Positions 26,268 to 35,859 of a stretch of DNA of 64,000 nt are shown here, piece after piece. This DNA is from G963678445 sp963678445 (GTDB lineage: Bacteria > Hydrogenedentota > Hydrogenedentia > Hydrogenedentales > G963678445), in the NCBI GenBank assembly GCA_963678445.1, contig OY782877.1, positions 682,001 to 746,000 on the forward strand. The letters run 5' to 3'. A program made the translations under genes and the position numbers. The notes below the pieces were generated by a model that worked only from the letters and a program-made list of their open reading frames with translations, was not told the DNA's origin and searched no databases. The stretch's first letter is position 1. Every line of letters starts with the position of its first letter.

Positions 26268-28763
26268 TTAGACTACAGGAGGCCCGACACAGAAGCCATC
26301 CTCACCATCCTGACAGCGATGGTATCCGGCAGAGTTAAAAAACTGGACCATACGCAACAATTCACTCAGATTGATGTGCCAATCTCTCGGATTATAATCG
26401 CCACTATGCTGTGTACAGCCCGCATGATTACCCGTACCCGGTTCAAAACCATCCTCACTACTACCGCTTGTACACTGGTAACCAGCAGAATTAAAGAACT
26501 GAATTAGGCGAAGCAACTCCGCCAGATTAATACGATTATCCCCATTCTGATCCCCATTATGGTGATGCTCCTCACCTTCGCCCTCACCTTCGCCCTCACC
26601 TTCGCCCTCACCTTCGCCCTCACCTTCGCCCTCACCTTCACCTTCGCCTTCACCCTCGCCTTCACCCTCGCCCTCTTCTTCACAGGTCATTACCAAGGTA
26701 ACCACAGTTTCGGCCTCATCTTCACTCGGCATAACAACGGTCGTCCGTGCCTGGGTAGAGCTAGACACATTGCCTTCCCAATGATCGAAGTAGCAGCCGT
26801 CGACAAGGCTAATGGCATAAAGGGGAATTTCAGCTCCACAAGGGAAGCTATACGTGGCATATAAAGACGATGTTGTTTTCACATCGCCTACATAAATCAT
26901 CGCATCTGTGTCGCCAAGCAAGCGCAGCTCCAATATGCTTTGACAGAAAGTCTCCCCGTCCTCCATACCTTCGGGTTCCCCCTCCGAGGATTGGGTAAAG
27001 CCATGAATGCAGATATTGTCGATGTAAAAGCCTTCATACGCATTATCGCTACCCGTAATCGTCGTAAAGCCAAAACGGATGCGCACGATATGCCCGGCCC
27101 ATTCATCCACATTTTCAGTCATATTTACCCATACACCACTGGAATCAAGCAGACTGGCTGCATTGGAGGCCGTCGTCAGAAAAGGAGCACCATCCAGCGA
27201 AATTTCCATGGTAGCCAGATCCACCTCAGGCGCCAGATTCTCCGTTTGCAGGAAAAAATCGCACGACAACGTCAACGGCGCGACCGCATCACGCAAATCA
27301 ATATCCGGCGACGTGACCACCCCTTGATTAGGCGTATCACCGGTCTCGTAAGTACACGCACTTTCCTCGCTGTCCCACTGCCCATAATACAAGCAACAAT
27401 TGGACTTCGGACTTTTTGAATCAGTCAATTCCAGCGCCCGGCAAACATTCGTGTGTTGCCAGAGGCCCCCGCCCACACCAAAATCATTATCTATCGAAAA
27501 GCCTTCCAGGCCCGATTGAAAATCAACGCAATACAGCTCCTCCGGTTCCCCTTCACCCTCCACAGCCCCCTCGCCTTCCCCTTCAGCAGCACCTTCACCC
27601 TCACCTTCAATCGCTCCTTCCCCTTCGCCCTCCACAGCCCCCTCGCCTTCCCCTTCAACAGCACCTTCACCCTCACCTTCCTCTTCTTCACCTTCGCCCT
27701 CACCTTCAGCAGCACCCTCGCCCTCGCCTTCCTCTTCTTCGCCTTCGCCCTCAGGAAGCGTGCCTGCGACTAAACAAATATCGTCCACCTGATAGGAAAC
27801 CCGGTATGCGGAATCAATTCGCGCGTAGTTTTTCACACCAAAACGCAACGTATGCTGTGCGCCATCGGCATAAGCCGACAGATCGAGCGCCACCTGTTTA
27901 TAGTTACCCAGATACGAACTGTCACTTTCCACTACCGAAAAGAGCGTCTGCGCCTGCGGCGTCCCCGGGTCCAGAATGACGAAGAAATAATCCTGCGTAT
28001 TGTGGCTTCGCGACACAAGCATCAACTGGAACGCCAGCGTGGCCGTATCGCCCTCGGGCATCGTAACCGTTTGTTCGGCATACTGTGTTTCCGGTTCGCT
28101 GGGACCATAGAAATAGAGGAAAAAATCGCCATTATAGGCCGGTTCACTGTAGCCACAATGGGTCGTATCGCAAACCAACCCATCGTCAAAATAATCCGAG
28201 ACCTGGGTCCAATAATAATTCGTAAGCCCATTTGTATTGGTGCACTCAAAGCCGCCATCGTCCAGAAGATTACCGGGACAGACGTTGTTGCCCATACAAT
28301 CCCCTTCCCCCTCGCCCTCTGCCGCAGCACAATCGATTTGTCCCCGGATTTGCTTCCCTGCCGCCGTCTCAATAACCACGTACAGCATGTTGTCGTATAA
28401 ACGATCCAGGAAATCGAAGTAATCAAAATCGCCGCCCACCCCCAAGAAAAACGTCTGTCGAATAGGACTGGTCGCTTTATTGAACGTCAGCACCGCTGTA
28501 CCCACCTGCCCCACCCGTCCCGTGTAGACTTTGGCGACGGTTGCCTGGCTGACGGTATGATCAATCTCGAACTCCATTGAGAGCATACCCGGCGTCAGTG
28601 TGCCCGCACCGACCGCTTCTGTTGGATTCGAAGGCACAACCTGCGCCCCGTTCAATATAAAGGTACAGCTCTCCTCATCCTCCTGCGCCCATAGCGGTGT
28701 TGCAAGCAGTACCAGCGCAGAGAACATCCCCAAAAATCGCTTTCCACAGCCCCATGAAATCAT
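26268..28763 (-). CDS. Large secreted multidomain protein with CHRD domain, Glu-Gly linkers and dockerin-like C-terminus
   Basis: The 831-residue protein has a signal peptide (ending near LWAQ). A CHRD-like domain follows (about residues 30-145; CTFILNGAQVVPSN, ending GQIDC). Next comes a cysteine-containing beta-sandwich (about 155-335) resembling choice-of-anchor or MAM-like domains, then a long Glu-Gly linker (about 340-410). A second beta-sandwich (about 410-600) and an FDHWEG-type bacterial repeat (about 615-690) lead to another Glu-Gly linker. The C-terminus holds two copies of an INL(A/S)ELLR(L/M)xQFFNSAGY unit preceded by Asp/Asn-rich loops. Those loops (GDQNGDNR, SGDYNPRD) resemble dockerin calcium sites. 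The protein is probably surface exposed or part of an extracellular assembly. GAGGGG lies 7 bases before the ATG. Confidence 0.85.
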   Translation of the reverse strand: MISWGCGKRFLGMFSALVLLATPLWAQEDEESCTFILNGAQVVPSNPTEAVGAGTLTPGMLSMEFEIDHTVSQATVAKVYTGRVGQVGTAVLTFNKATSPIRQTFFLGVGGDFDYFDFLDRLYDNMLYVVIETAAGKQIRGQIDCAAAEGEGEGDCMGNNVCPGNLLDDGGFECTNTNGLTNYYWTQVSDYFDDGLVCDTTHCGYSEPAYNGDFFLYFYGPSEPETQYAEQTVTMPEGDTATLAFQLMLVSRSHNTQDYFFVILDPGTPQAQTLFSVVESDSSYLGNYKQVALDLSAYADGAQHTLRFGVKNYARIDSAYRVSYQVDDICLVAGTLPEGEGEEEEGEGEGAAEGEGEGEEEEGEGEGAVEGEGEGAVEGEGEGAIEGEGEGAAEGEGEGAVEGEGEPEELYCVDFQSGLEGFSIDNDFGVGGGLWQHTNVCRALELTDSKSPKSNCCLYYGQWDSEESACTYETGDTPNQGVVTSPDIDLRDAVAPLTLSCDFFLQTENLAPEVDLATMEISLDGAPFLTTASNAASLLDSSGVWVNMTENVDEWAGHIVRIRFGFTTITGSDNAYEGFYIDNICIHGFTQSSEGEPEGMEDGETFCQSILELRLLGDTDAMIYVGDVKTTSSLYATYSFPCGAEIPLYAISLVDGCYFDHWEGNVSSSTQARTTVVMPSEDEAETVVTLVMTCEEEGEGEGEGEGEGEGEGEGEGEGEGEGEGEGEGEGEEHHHNGDQNGDNRINLAELLRLIQFFNSAGYQCTSGSSEDGFEPGTGNHAGCTQHSGDYNPRDWHINLSELLRMVQFFNSAGYHRCQDGEDGFCVGPPVV
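26566..26676 (-). repeat. Coding Glu-Gly microsatellite
   Basis: A tandem run of GAGGGC/GAAGGT-type hexamers encodes about 18 Glu-Gly dipeptides. A second, interrupted array of the same kind lies at about 27540-27755 with units of GEGEGAVE type. Confidence 0.85.
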
Positions 28764-29274
28764 AATAAACCCCTCTACGTCCTACTTTACATCGAAAAGC
28801 ACCAAACACAACCAAGTGGCGGTTCTTACCCGTCTGACCAAAACAAAACTTTGTTTTTTGGACACCTTTTAAAACGTCTGTTACTAATAATATTAATAAA
28901 TGCGTGAGTTTTCAACAAGAAAGGTCGAAAAAAAGGAAAAATTGGCCCGCCACGTTCCTGAATACAACGCAGGGCTTCTTTTTTTCTCGTTCCCACGGAG
29001 GAGAGGGTGGTGTTTCCTGCTGTGGTCAGCAACGGTGAGGAGCATATCTCTTGGGTTTGGCACTGGCACCGCTGGAGCGCTGAGTGGCTTTGAAAAGCTG
29101 CCACAAAAACGAAATCTTACTATGGTCAGCGGCAGTAAGGACCATATTTCTTGGATGTGGCACTGGCACCGCTGGAGCGCTGAGTGGCTTTGAAAAGCTG
29201 CCACAAAAACGAAATCTTACTATGGTCAGCGGCGGTAAGGACCATATTTCTTGGATGTGGCCCTGGCCACCGCT
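28764..29274 (-). repeat. Gap of 510 bp with a 100-bp tandem array of family A units
   Basis: A half family C lies at 28986-29007. From about 29020 to 29277, family A units in minus orientation repeat with an exact 100-bp period (for example CACTGGCACC at 29061 and 29161). The last unit ends in CCACCGCTTTAG, whose TTA is the reversed stop codon of the next gene. Positions 28764-28980 hold nothing recognisable. Confidence 0.85.
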
Positions 29275-32073
29275 TTAGTTTTTTTCAGCGGTAGCAGGCG
29301 GAACGAGCAGCTCGTATTGGTGCAGGTAATGCAGCAGCCAGGGAGTGTTCCAGTAGGTATTAAGCGGCGAATCGCACTCGTCGCTTTCCAACCAACGACG
29401 CCATTGCGCTTCGGCGGCTTCGCGAAAGAACGCATCTTCGGTGAGTTCATACGCCGCAAAGAACAGGGGCAGGATAAGCAGGCTGTAGGACGGCGTATTC
29501 GTGTAGCGGGGGTTGTAGGAATACGCGGAGAGAACGGCGGGCTCGTCCCAGTCCGTGTTTTCACAAAGAATCGATTCCGCCAGGCCAACAAGCGCCTGTG
29601 CCGCCTCAACATCGCCCGTCATCCGGTACCACCAGTACAGCGGACGCGCCAGTTGCGCCGCCATCCAGGGAACGTTACCCAGCGTGGTCTGCGAGCCATG
29701 CGCCTCAGACCACGCTCCACGCCGACGATCCATCGCCGTGAGAATGTCTTCAACACGCAGCTTTCCCTCGTCCAGAAAGGCGACCTCTCCCGTTTCATCA
29801 TACGCTGTGCAGATAGCATCAAAAGGCGCCGCACTATAGCGTATCGAGGACGCATGGATACCCGAACGGCTACGTATGCAATAGTCGGCGACACCCAGCA
29901 CCGCTTCTCGCATTGCAGGCATACCGGTCAATTTTTGGCACAACGCCAACCCTGTGGAACGTTGTGCAGGCGGCCAGGGACCCGGTACATGGTTCTTACC
30001 GGGACCATGCATCCCACCAACCCAGTCATGCCCGGGAATCTCCGCATGAATAACGACCGTGTCCATAATATGAGTACAAACATCTACCGCACGGTCATAC
30101 CAGCTTCGTTCCCCACTGAGCAACCATGCCGACCAGAGTCCCAGCATGCGTTCGTAGTAATTGTTACACCAATGCTCCTCCCCACCCGGGAAAGGGGCAT
30201 CGGGAAAATGACGTAAGCCATAGTGCTGGTGCAAGTCCTTCCAGGATTTACCATCCCAATACGTCGCAAAATGCGCCTGCAATTTAGCAACCTCGATCTG
30301 GGGAAAGGCCGGACCAAATACACCGCTGGCGCAAAAGTATTCGGGATGCTGTAAAATAGGAGGCTGTGCTACCGTAGCTGCGAATTGGGGGGCGTCGACA
30401 GCGCCAAGAGCCACCCATACTTCGTGCGAAATGGATTCACCGGGGGTGAAGACAAGCGCCTCCTTCTGACCGCCAATCAAATCCAGAATGAGCTGTTTCC
30501 CCTGCCAATGCACCTGCTTGGGGAAGCGTTCACAGAAGCGTTTTACCGTAATGGCGCCCTTATCCCAACCCAGGAAAAAATTCGTCTGCGCCTCGATGCC
30601 CGTATCACAAAGCAAGCGCTGCTCCGCATTGGGCTGCCGCACAATAAAGCCATCCTGCACCTCTTTACCCGGCAACTGCATACGCTGCGGCGGCGTTTTC
30701 CAATCAAAAAGCAATTGAAACGCAGACACAGCAAGCGGAGCGCGTGTATCGTTGGTAAGGCACAGGAAAAGTTTAAGATAGGGCAAGCCTGCATAGGCAG
30801 AGCAGTAGAGGGTATAGGCGCCTGCACGATGGTCGAGCCCATCGAAACGTCCTTTCAGGACAATGGTGCTACGAAAAGGCCCTTTGTCCTGAATCTGAAT
30901 CGAATCCGTGGTGGCGGGAATCTCCTCCCCATCGACATGAAGCAACATACGAATAGATTCAAAAATCTTCTCTTTCTTATAAGACACCTCGGCGACGGGC
31001 GGCATGGTGTTAAATCGGCAGGAGAGCGGATTCGCCTCCAGTTGGATACCCTCCAAAGACTGCGCTATCTTGCACGCCTTCTCTGGAGCCGCCTTGTCCT
31101 TGGAAAAACGAAGCTCAAGGGAATCCATACCCGGTTTAAGCACCGTATCCAGAAAACACCATCGCAGACTCTCATCATTCCACTGATCCAGCGCCGTTTT
31201 CTGCACATAAAGACGATTCTTCTGTTCAGTATATACCGACACAGAAGACGTATCAGACACCTTGCCGATAGGAAGCGGCACCCCCATTTGCAAGGGGAAG
31301 CCCGCCTTGGGAATCCCTGCGGGCGCTGAGACCGACAAACGCACCCGATCCGCCTTCCAGCCATCCCCAAAGGCAGGCAAGGGCCAACGTTGATTGTGCA
31401 CCGACCGCACCTTGTCCTCCGTAGGCCGCCGTCCGGGTTTCGGCTGCGCATCCCCCGCGGCAAAGGCAAAATCCCCCCAATATACATGCGTCATAAAATG
31501 AGAAGCGGTCTCGTCCTGCTCACGCGTTCTCCCCTTAGGGTCGTAATAATAATCTTTTTCCAGAACTTTCGAAGACGCATGGGCGTCATAGGTCAGCACC
31601 CCCAATCGAAAAGGCGTGCCCGGGGTAATCGTCTTGAGCACAACCTGATAATGATGCCCCGTGCCGCGCGTGATGGCGTCGGCCACATCCTGACTCCAGA
31701 CCACCTCATTATCGATCAATATCTGCTTCATACGATGGCCGACAAAGCCCGTCGCATGCGCCCCTCCTTGAGGAGCCGTAGCCGCGCAATAATCGTCGGA
31801 ACAGTAAAAATGCAGGGTTATCGGCGCTTTCCAATCTTCCGGAAGGCGCACCATTTTCCAGACAAGTGCATACCGCCCCTTTTCACTGGGCTGCCAGGGA
31901 TGCACCATCGTCAACAGTTGCCGATGGTCATAACGCATCCGCCATGGCGCCTTGCAATCCTGCGTACTGTCGTTCCCAAAATCGACATACACCACCGATT
32001 GCGCAGCGGCAACCGCGCAATAAAGCAATACCAGGGCAGGCGCCCAATATGGAATCCGGCTAAAATTCGTCAT
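29275..32073 (-). CDS. Large exported protein of the PcRGLX/YetA-like (RIFT-barrel) type
   Basis: The 932-residue protein has a signal peptide (cleavage near AAAQS). The middle contains segments typical of the YetA/PcRGLX family of rhamnogalacturonan exolyase-like proteins: VRLSVSAPAGIPKAGFPL, GVPLPIGKV and DESLRWCFLD. A beta-rich central region and a C-terminal alpha/alpha-barrel follow (from about residue 600; EEHWCNNYYERMLGLWSAW, HDWVGGMHGPGKNH, SYNPRYTNTPSY). Activity would be cleavage or binding of a plant or algal polysaccharide, but catalytic residues were not identified. The N-terminal 200 residues form an extra domain. Its stop codon lies inside a family A copy. Confidence 0.6.
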   Translation of the reverse strand: MTNFSRIPYWAPALVLLYCAVAAAQSVVYVDFGNDSTQDCKAPWRMRYDHRQLLTMVHPWQPSEKGRYALVWKMVRLPEDWKAPITLHFYCSDDYCAATAPQGGAHATGFVGHRMKQILIDNEVVWSQDVADAITRGTGHHYQVVLKTITPGTPFRLGVLTYDAHASSKVLEKDYYYDPKGRTREQDETASHFMTHVYWGDFAFAAGDAQPKPGRRPTEDKVRSVHNQRWPLPAFGDGWKADRVRLSVSAPAGIPKAGFPLQMGVPLPIGKVSDTSSVSVYTEQKNRLYVQKTALDQWNDESLRWCFLDTVLKPGMDSLELRFSKDKAAPEKACKIAQSLEGIQLEANPLSCRFNTMPPVAEVSYKKEKIFESIRMLLHVDGEEIPATTDSIQIQDKGPFRSTIVLKGRFDGLDHRAGAYTLYCSAYAGLPYLKLFLCLTNDTRAPLAVSAFQLLFDWKTPPQRMQLPGKEVQDGFIVRQPNAEQRLLCDTGIEAQTNFFLGWDKGAITVKRFCERFPKQVHWQGKQLILDLIGGQKEALVFTPGESISHEVWVALGAVDAPQFAATVAQPPILQHPEYFCASGVFGPAFPQIEVAKLQAHFATYWDGKSWKDLHQHYGLRHFPDAPFPGGEEHWCNNYYERMLGLWSAWLLSGERSWYDRAVDVCTHIMDTVVIHAEIPGHDWVGGMHGPGKNHVPGPWPPAQRSTGLALCQKLTGMPAMREAVLGVADYCIRSRSGIHASSIRYSAAPFDAICTAYDETGEVAFLDEGKLRVEDILTAMDRRRGAWSEAHGSQTTLGNVPWMAAQLARPLYWWYRMTGDVEAAQALVGLAESILCENTDWDEPAVLSAYSYNPRYTNTPSYSLLILPLFFAAYELTEDAFFREAAEAQWRRWLESDECDSPLNTYWNTPWLLHYLHQYELLVPPATAEKN

Positions 32074-32309
32074 ACGATAACACTGTTCGCCACAAAGACG
32101 CTTCGCAACGCTTCTCTCTTCATCGGTACAATTTCGAGCCCATGTTCATCCCCACGCAGCCTATTGCCCTCTGATCATACACTATGCTGCAATCCGATGT
32201 CTTTGAACTTCCCATTATTCTGCACATATACGCCCACATTCAAAAAGGCAAACGGGTATTGCAGCACATTCTCAACTGTGTTATCGTTGGAAAACAACAA
32301 GGAGCGCGT

Positions 32310-33212
32310 ATGTGGCGATTTGTGCACATGACAGACCCCCATCTGGCCAGTCAGCGGGACGGGATATGGAATAATCGCTTTTTATGCACCATGATGCCGG
32401 AGGTCATGGCGTGTCTGCGTCGTGACCTGACACAGCTACGCCCGGAATTCCTGTTGGTAACGGGCGATATCTGCAGCCACCAGACGCGTGCAGCCATGCT
32501 CGAGGCGCGTGATCTTATGGACTCCCTGGGCACCCCGTATTATCCGATGGGTGGCAACCACGATTTTGTACAGCCCGAATCGCGCACCTGGTTTAACGAG
32601 GCCTTCGGACGCCGTTTACCAGACAACAACACGGTCTACTCCTTTTCCTTCCACAACCTGCATTTCTGCGTTCTCGACCCCTGGTGGATGTGGAGCGATG
32701 GTTCGCTAAGTCCGGTGGGAGAAGCCTCCGTAGTGCAGGAACAAGAGGTCTCGTTGGATAATGCACGCTGGGCGCTGCCGCCCGAGCAGTTTACATGGCT
32801 CGAGAAAGACTTGAAGGAACACGCTGGCATGCCCACCGTGATAGCCGTGCATGAACCCTTGCTGCCCCCCCCACCACGAATGCAGAAATCGGGATATAAA
32901 GACAGCGGCGCTTTAGAAAACGGAGAGCTGCTTCTTACCGTATTACGCGAGTATCCCCAGGTGTGCGCCGTCTTCTCTGGCCATATGCACATGAACTACA
33001 TTGAGCACGCCTATGGAATAACGCAAGTGGTTACCAGCGCATTACCCGAATACCCCACGGAAATTCGCGACGTATGCGTCTATCTCGACCGACTGGTCGT
33101 ACGCACACTGGGATTGAGCGATCCAACGTTCGCGCAACGCTCCCTGATAGAGGGGCAATCATGGACCCGGGGGGAAGCGCAGGACCGGGAAACCACCATC
33201 TGGTTTTCCTAA
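32310..33212 (+). CDS. Calcineurin-like metallophosphoesterase (Icc/CpdA type)
   Basis: The 300-residue protein is a cytoplasmic phosphoesterase with all metal motifs in order: TDPHL (D-x-H), VTGDICSH (GD), MGGNHDF (GNHD), AVHEPL and FSGHMHMN (GHxH). The arrangement is that of the cyclic nucleotide phosphodiesterase-like group; the substrate is unproven. The ATG at 32310 follows AAGGAG by 5 bases; the frame is open further upstream but without support. It converges with the gene at 33229. Confidence 0.87.
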   Translation: MWRFVHMTDPHLASQRDGIWNNRFLCTMMPEVMACLRRDLTQLRPEFLLVTGDICSHQTRAAMLEARDLMDSLGTPYYPMGGNHDFVQPESRTWFNEAFGRRLPDNNTVYSFSFHNLHFCVLDPWWMWSDGSLSPVGEASVVQEQEVSLDNARWALPPEQFTWLEKDLKEHAGMPTVIAVHEPLLPPPPRMQKSGYKDSGALENGELLLTVLREYPQVCAVFSGHMHMNYIEHAYGITQVVTSALPEYPTEIRDVCVYLDRLVVRTLGLSDPTFAQRSLIEGQSWTRGEAQDRETTIWFS

Positions 33213-33228
33213 TCGCAACCACACGTCG

Positions 33229-33693
33229 TCATTTTGCTGACAACAGAATGATCAACTCCCCCTTGTCAAGCTTCAGCCCCTGCAATTTAATCTTCTGCCC
33301 CGGTTGCAACGCAAGCCGCGTCGCCAAAGCCTTAACAGGAGGCCCCCCACGTTTTGCAGGCAACATTTCCACCCGCAAATCCGCTCGAATACGCCCATCC
33401 TTCTCCTTAGACAACGGCGTAAGAATCAACGTGTACTTCGACGTAATTCTACACCGCGTTTCCTGCTCGAAAGGTGCCTTTGTCCGCGTGGTATACACCT
33501 TGCGAAACGTCGTATACGGCAGCTTCTCCAACGCAGGCCGGACAGCCTCCAGACCCGCGTCAAAATGACGTGCCTTGCCCGCCTCCTGTTGTGCTTCAAC
33601 GGCCCAAACACACAGTTCAACAGGCGGTAGCGCATCTTGGGACGGCGCACCCGCCAAACTCATAAAAACAACTGCTATACCCGCAATGTTCAC
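33229..33693 (-). CDS. Hypothetical exported protein, third gene of the sigma/anti-sigma operon
   Basis: The product is not recognised. The 154-residue protein has a short signal-like N-terminus (to about residue 17, SLAGAPSQDA) and a basic, mixed alpha/beta body (PYTTFRKVYTTRTKAPFEQE, YTLILTPLSK). It starts with GTG, which overlaps the TGA of the anti-sigma gene, so translation is coupled. Position in the operon suggests a periplasmic or envelope partner of the sigma/anti-sigma pair. Confidence 0.7.
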   Translation of the reverse strand: MNIAGIAVVFMSLAGAPSQDALPPVELCVWAVEAQQEAGKARHFDAGLEAVRPALEKLPYTTFRKVYTTRTKAPFEQETRCRITSKYTLILTPLSKEKDGRIRADLRVEMLPAKRGGPPVKALATRLALQPGQKIKLQGLKLDKGELIILLSAK

Positions 33694-34145
33694 AAAATAT
33701 CGTCCTCGGCCAGATTAATTTCCACCGTCGTAATCCCCCCCTCATCGCCATACCAATGCACGGTGGCTCCCTCCAATTCAGTGCTGACAAATTCCACTTC
33801 CGTAGCCCGGACAGGCTCCGGTCCCCCCTGAAAAAGAAAAAACGCAGCAATCGCAATGAGCAACGCAGCCGTGGACAAAGAAAGGGCGGCCCACAATCCG
33901 CCATGACGCCGTGCAGGAGGAGGCGTAATGCTTTCACGAATACCCTCCATAAACGCCGGAAACTGCATATCACTAATCTGTTCCCGCTGCACCAGCTGCC
34001 CCACACCCTCACGCAGTTGTCGGGCTTGCTCACAATAAGCGGCGCACTGCGGACACTGACGCAAATGGGTTTCCACCGCATCCGCCGCAACCGTTTCCCC
34101 GTCAAAAAACCGCTCAACCTCGCTATGCCACGAACATCTGCTCAT
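33690..34145 (-). CDS. Zinc-finger (zf-HC2) anti-sigma factor, membrane-spanning
   Basis: The 151-residue protein has an N-terminal anti-sigma zinc-binding motif (HLRQCPQCAAYC; His-x3-Cys-x2-Cys type), a linker, one transmembrane segment (about residues 80-103) and a periplasmic tail. Such proteins hold their cognate ECF sigma factor inactive at the membrane until a signal triggers release or proteolysis. Its ATG overlaps the TGA of the sigma gene (ATGA). Confidence 0.88.
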   Translation of the reverse strand: MSRCSWHSEVERFFDGETVAADAVETHLRQCPQCAAYCEQARQLREGVGQLVQREQISDMQFPAFMEGIRESITPPPARRHGGLWAALSLSTAALLIAIAAFFLFQGGPEPVRATEVEFVSTELEGATVHWYGDEGGITTVEINLAEDDIL

Positions 34146-34792
34146 TGTTCCATTCCTCCGTGCTCCTCCCAATGGGACAGTGCATTTTGGAGTTTTTTAC
34201 GCGCGTGATGCAACCGGCTCATCACCGTACCCAGACTACACTGCATCACCTCAGCCATTTCCTGATACGACAGCCCCTGATATTCCCGCAACACAAATGC
34301 CAACCGATGCTTTTCAGGCAACGCATTCACCGCCATCTCAATAGCGCGGCCCAGCTCCTGCTGCTCCAACTGCCGGGCAGGATCGCTGATAGTACCCGGT
34401 GCATCCGTGCGGATTTGCTCCTCCAGGGAAACCGTACGCAAACGCCGCTTCTTAAAAAAATCCTTACAATGGTTCGCTGTAATCCGCATCAACCACGTCT
34501 TGAAACTGGCGTCACCGCGGAACCGGCGCAACGACTTGTACGCCTTGATAAACACCTCCTGAGAGATGTCCCAGGCCTCCTCGCGGTTATGAACGAAATG
34601 ATAGCTTAATGCGAAAACCTCATTCCGATACCGCCGCACCAACACTTCAAACGCATCCGCATCCCCCTTCATCGCCAACGCCACCAAAGGGGCGTCCGGG
34701 GTTGTTTTCAGTGCCGACGCGCTATGTACTGTTTCCTTTTCCACGGGAACGCTATCATACAACAAAACCGTGTCCAGGGGAATACTCATCAT
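34142..34792 (-). CDS. ECF-type RNA polymerase sigma factor
   Basis: The 216-residue sigma-70 family protein has region 2 (DAFEVLVRRYRNEVF, DISQEVFIKAYKSLRRF, FKTWLMRITANHCKDF) and region 4 (LPEKHRLAFVLREYQGLSY, MQCSLGTVMSRLHHARKKL). It is RpoE-like. An N-terminal extension of about 30 residues precedes region 2. AGGAG lies 8 bases before the ATG. It forms a three-gene overlapping unit with the anti-sigma factor and the exported protein; these systems usually autoregulate, but the target promoter was not identified. Confidence 0.94.
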   Translation of the reverse strand: MMSIPLDTVLLYDSVPVEKETVHSASALKTTPDAPLVALAMKGDADAFEVLVRRYRNEVFALSYHFVHNREEAWDISQEVFIKAYKSLRRFRGDASFKTWLMRITANHCKDFFKKRRLRTVSLEEQIRTDAPGTISDPARQLEQQELGRAIEMAVNALPEKHRLAFVLREYQGLSYQEMAEVMQCSLGTVMSRLHHARKKLQNALSHWEEHGGMEQ

Positions 34793-34866
34793 ATTTACAA
34801 TCTCCTGGTTGCATAGAATCAGACGCAGTCCTGTCGCATATATTCACTTTTTTTTACACACGCAAA

Positions 34867-35859
34867 TCACACATGACGATCAGAGGTAGTCAGCAGCAGA
34901 TAAATAAAGAAAGGCCCCCCCAATAACGCCGTCAACACACCGACCGGCATCTCAGCAGGGGCGACCACCCATCGCGCCGCAGCATCGCAAAGCGTGAGAA
35001 AAGCCCCCCCAAAAAGCAACGTAGCCGGCATCAACAGTCGATGTCCCGCACCAAGCATAAGGCGGCATATATGCGGCGCTATCAGACCGATAAAGCCAAC
35101 AGGACCGCAAATGGCCACGATACTCCCCACCATCAACGACGTCGCCAGAAAAAAAAGGTGCCGCATCGCAACCACATTGACCCCCCGACTATGCGCAAGC
35201 GCGTCACCCGTGCTAATCAACCGCAATTCCCGTGTGAACAACAGCAGGATACCGCCGCCTGCCATGACAAAAGGCGCCATATGCACAACACTCCGATAGC
35301 CATTCACAGTGAGCGCGCCCATCAACCAACGCATCAAACGCATCGCATCATGCATATTAGCAGTATAATTCACCACCAAAATCAAACTCGAAAAAAAGGC
35401 ATTTACCGCCACACCAGCCAAAAGCAACCGAAACGTGGAAAAATCACCCCGTAGCCTTGTTAAGCCATAAACCAGCAAAATTGCCCCCAAAGCCCCTGAA
35501 AAAGCACACAAAACCGTCGAAGACATACCCAAAAAAACAAAACTCCACCCCAAACGCAACGCCAGCACCGCCCCTAAAGACGCTCCACCCGAAATCCCCA
35601 GAGTAAACGGCGTAGCCAACGGATTGCGAAACATGGATTGAAATACAAAGCCGCTCATCGCCAACCCAGCCCCCGCCAAAAAGGACACCAGGGTACGCGG
35701 CACCCGCATTTGCCAAAACACCTTTACTTCGACACTGTTTTCCACCCCCGAAAAAAGAAGCCGCGGCGAAATATACTGAATACCGACAAAAGGCGTGCAC
35801 AACACGACCGCAACAGCAAAAAACAGGAACACCCACAACACATACGGCTTAAAAGGCAT
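34867..35859 (-). CDS. btuC: FecCD/BtuC-type ABC transporter permease
   Basis: The 330-residue inner-membrane permease has about ten helices and family stretches RVPRTLVSFLAGAGLAMSG, FRNPLATPFTLGISGGAS and PVGFIGLIAPHICR. It forms the channel for a vitamin B12 or siderophore-type substrate. The start overlaps the end of the ATPase gene by 11 bp. The cobalamin riboswitch upstream of the operon makes cobalamin or a corrinoid the likely substrate. Confidence 0.93.
   Translation of the reverse strand: MPFKPYVLWVFLFFAVAVVLCTPFVGIQYISPRLLFSGVENSVEVKVFWQMRVPRTLVSFLAGAGLAMSGFVFQSMFRNPLATPFTLGISGGASLGAVLALRLGWSFVFLGMSSTVLCAFSGALGAILLVYGLTRLRGDFSTFRLLLAGVAVNAFFSSLILVVNYTANMHDAMRLMRWLMGALTVNGYRSVVHMAPFVMAGGGILLLFTRELRLISTGDALAHSRGVNVVAMRHLFFLATSLMVGSIVAICGPVGFIGLIAPHICRLMLGAGHRLLMPATLLFGGAFLTLCDAAARWVVAPAEMPVGVLTALLGGPFFIYLLLTTSDRHV

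Noticed and set aside
29020..29277. CRISPR or integron array
   Set aside because: The 100-bp units are near-identical throughout, with no variable spacer and no integrase.
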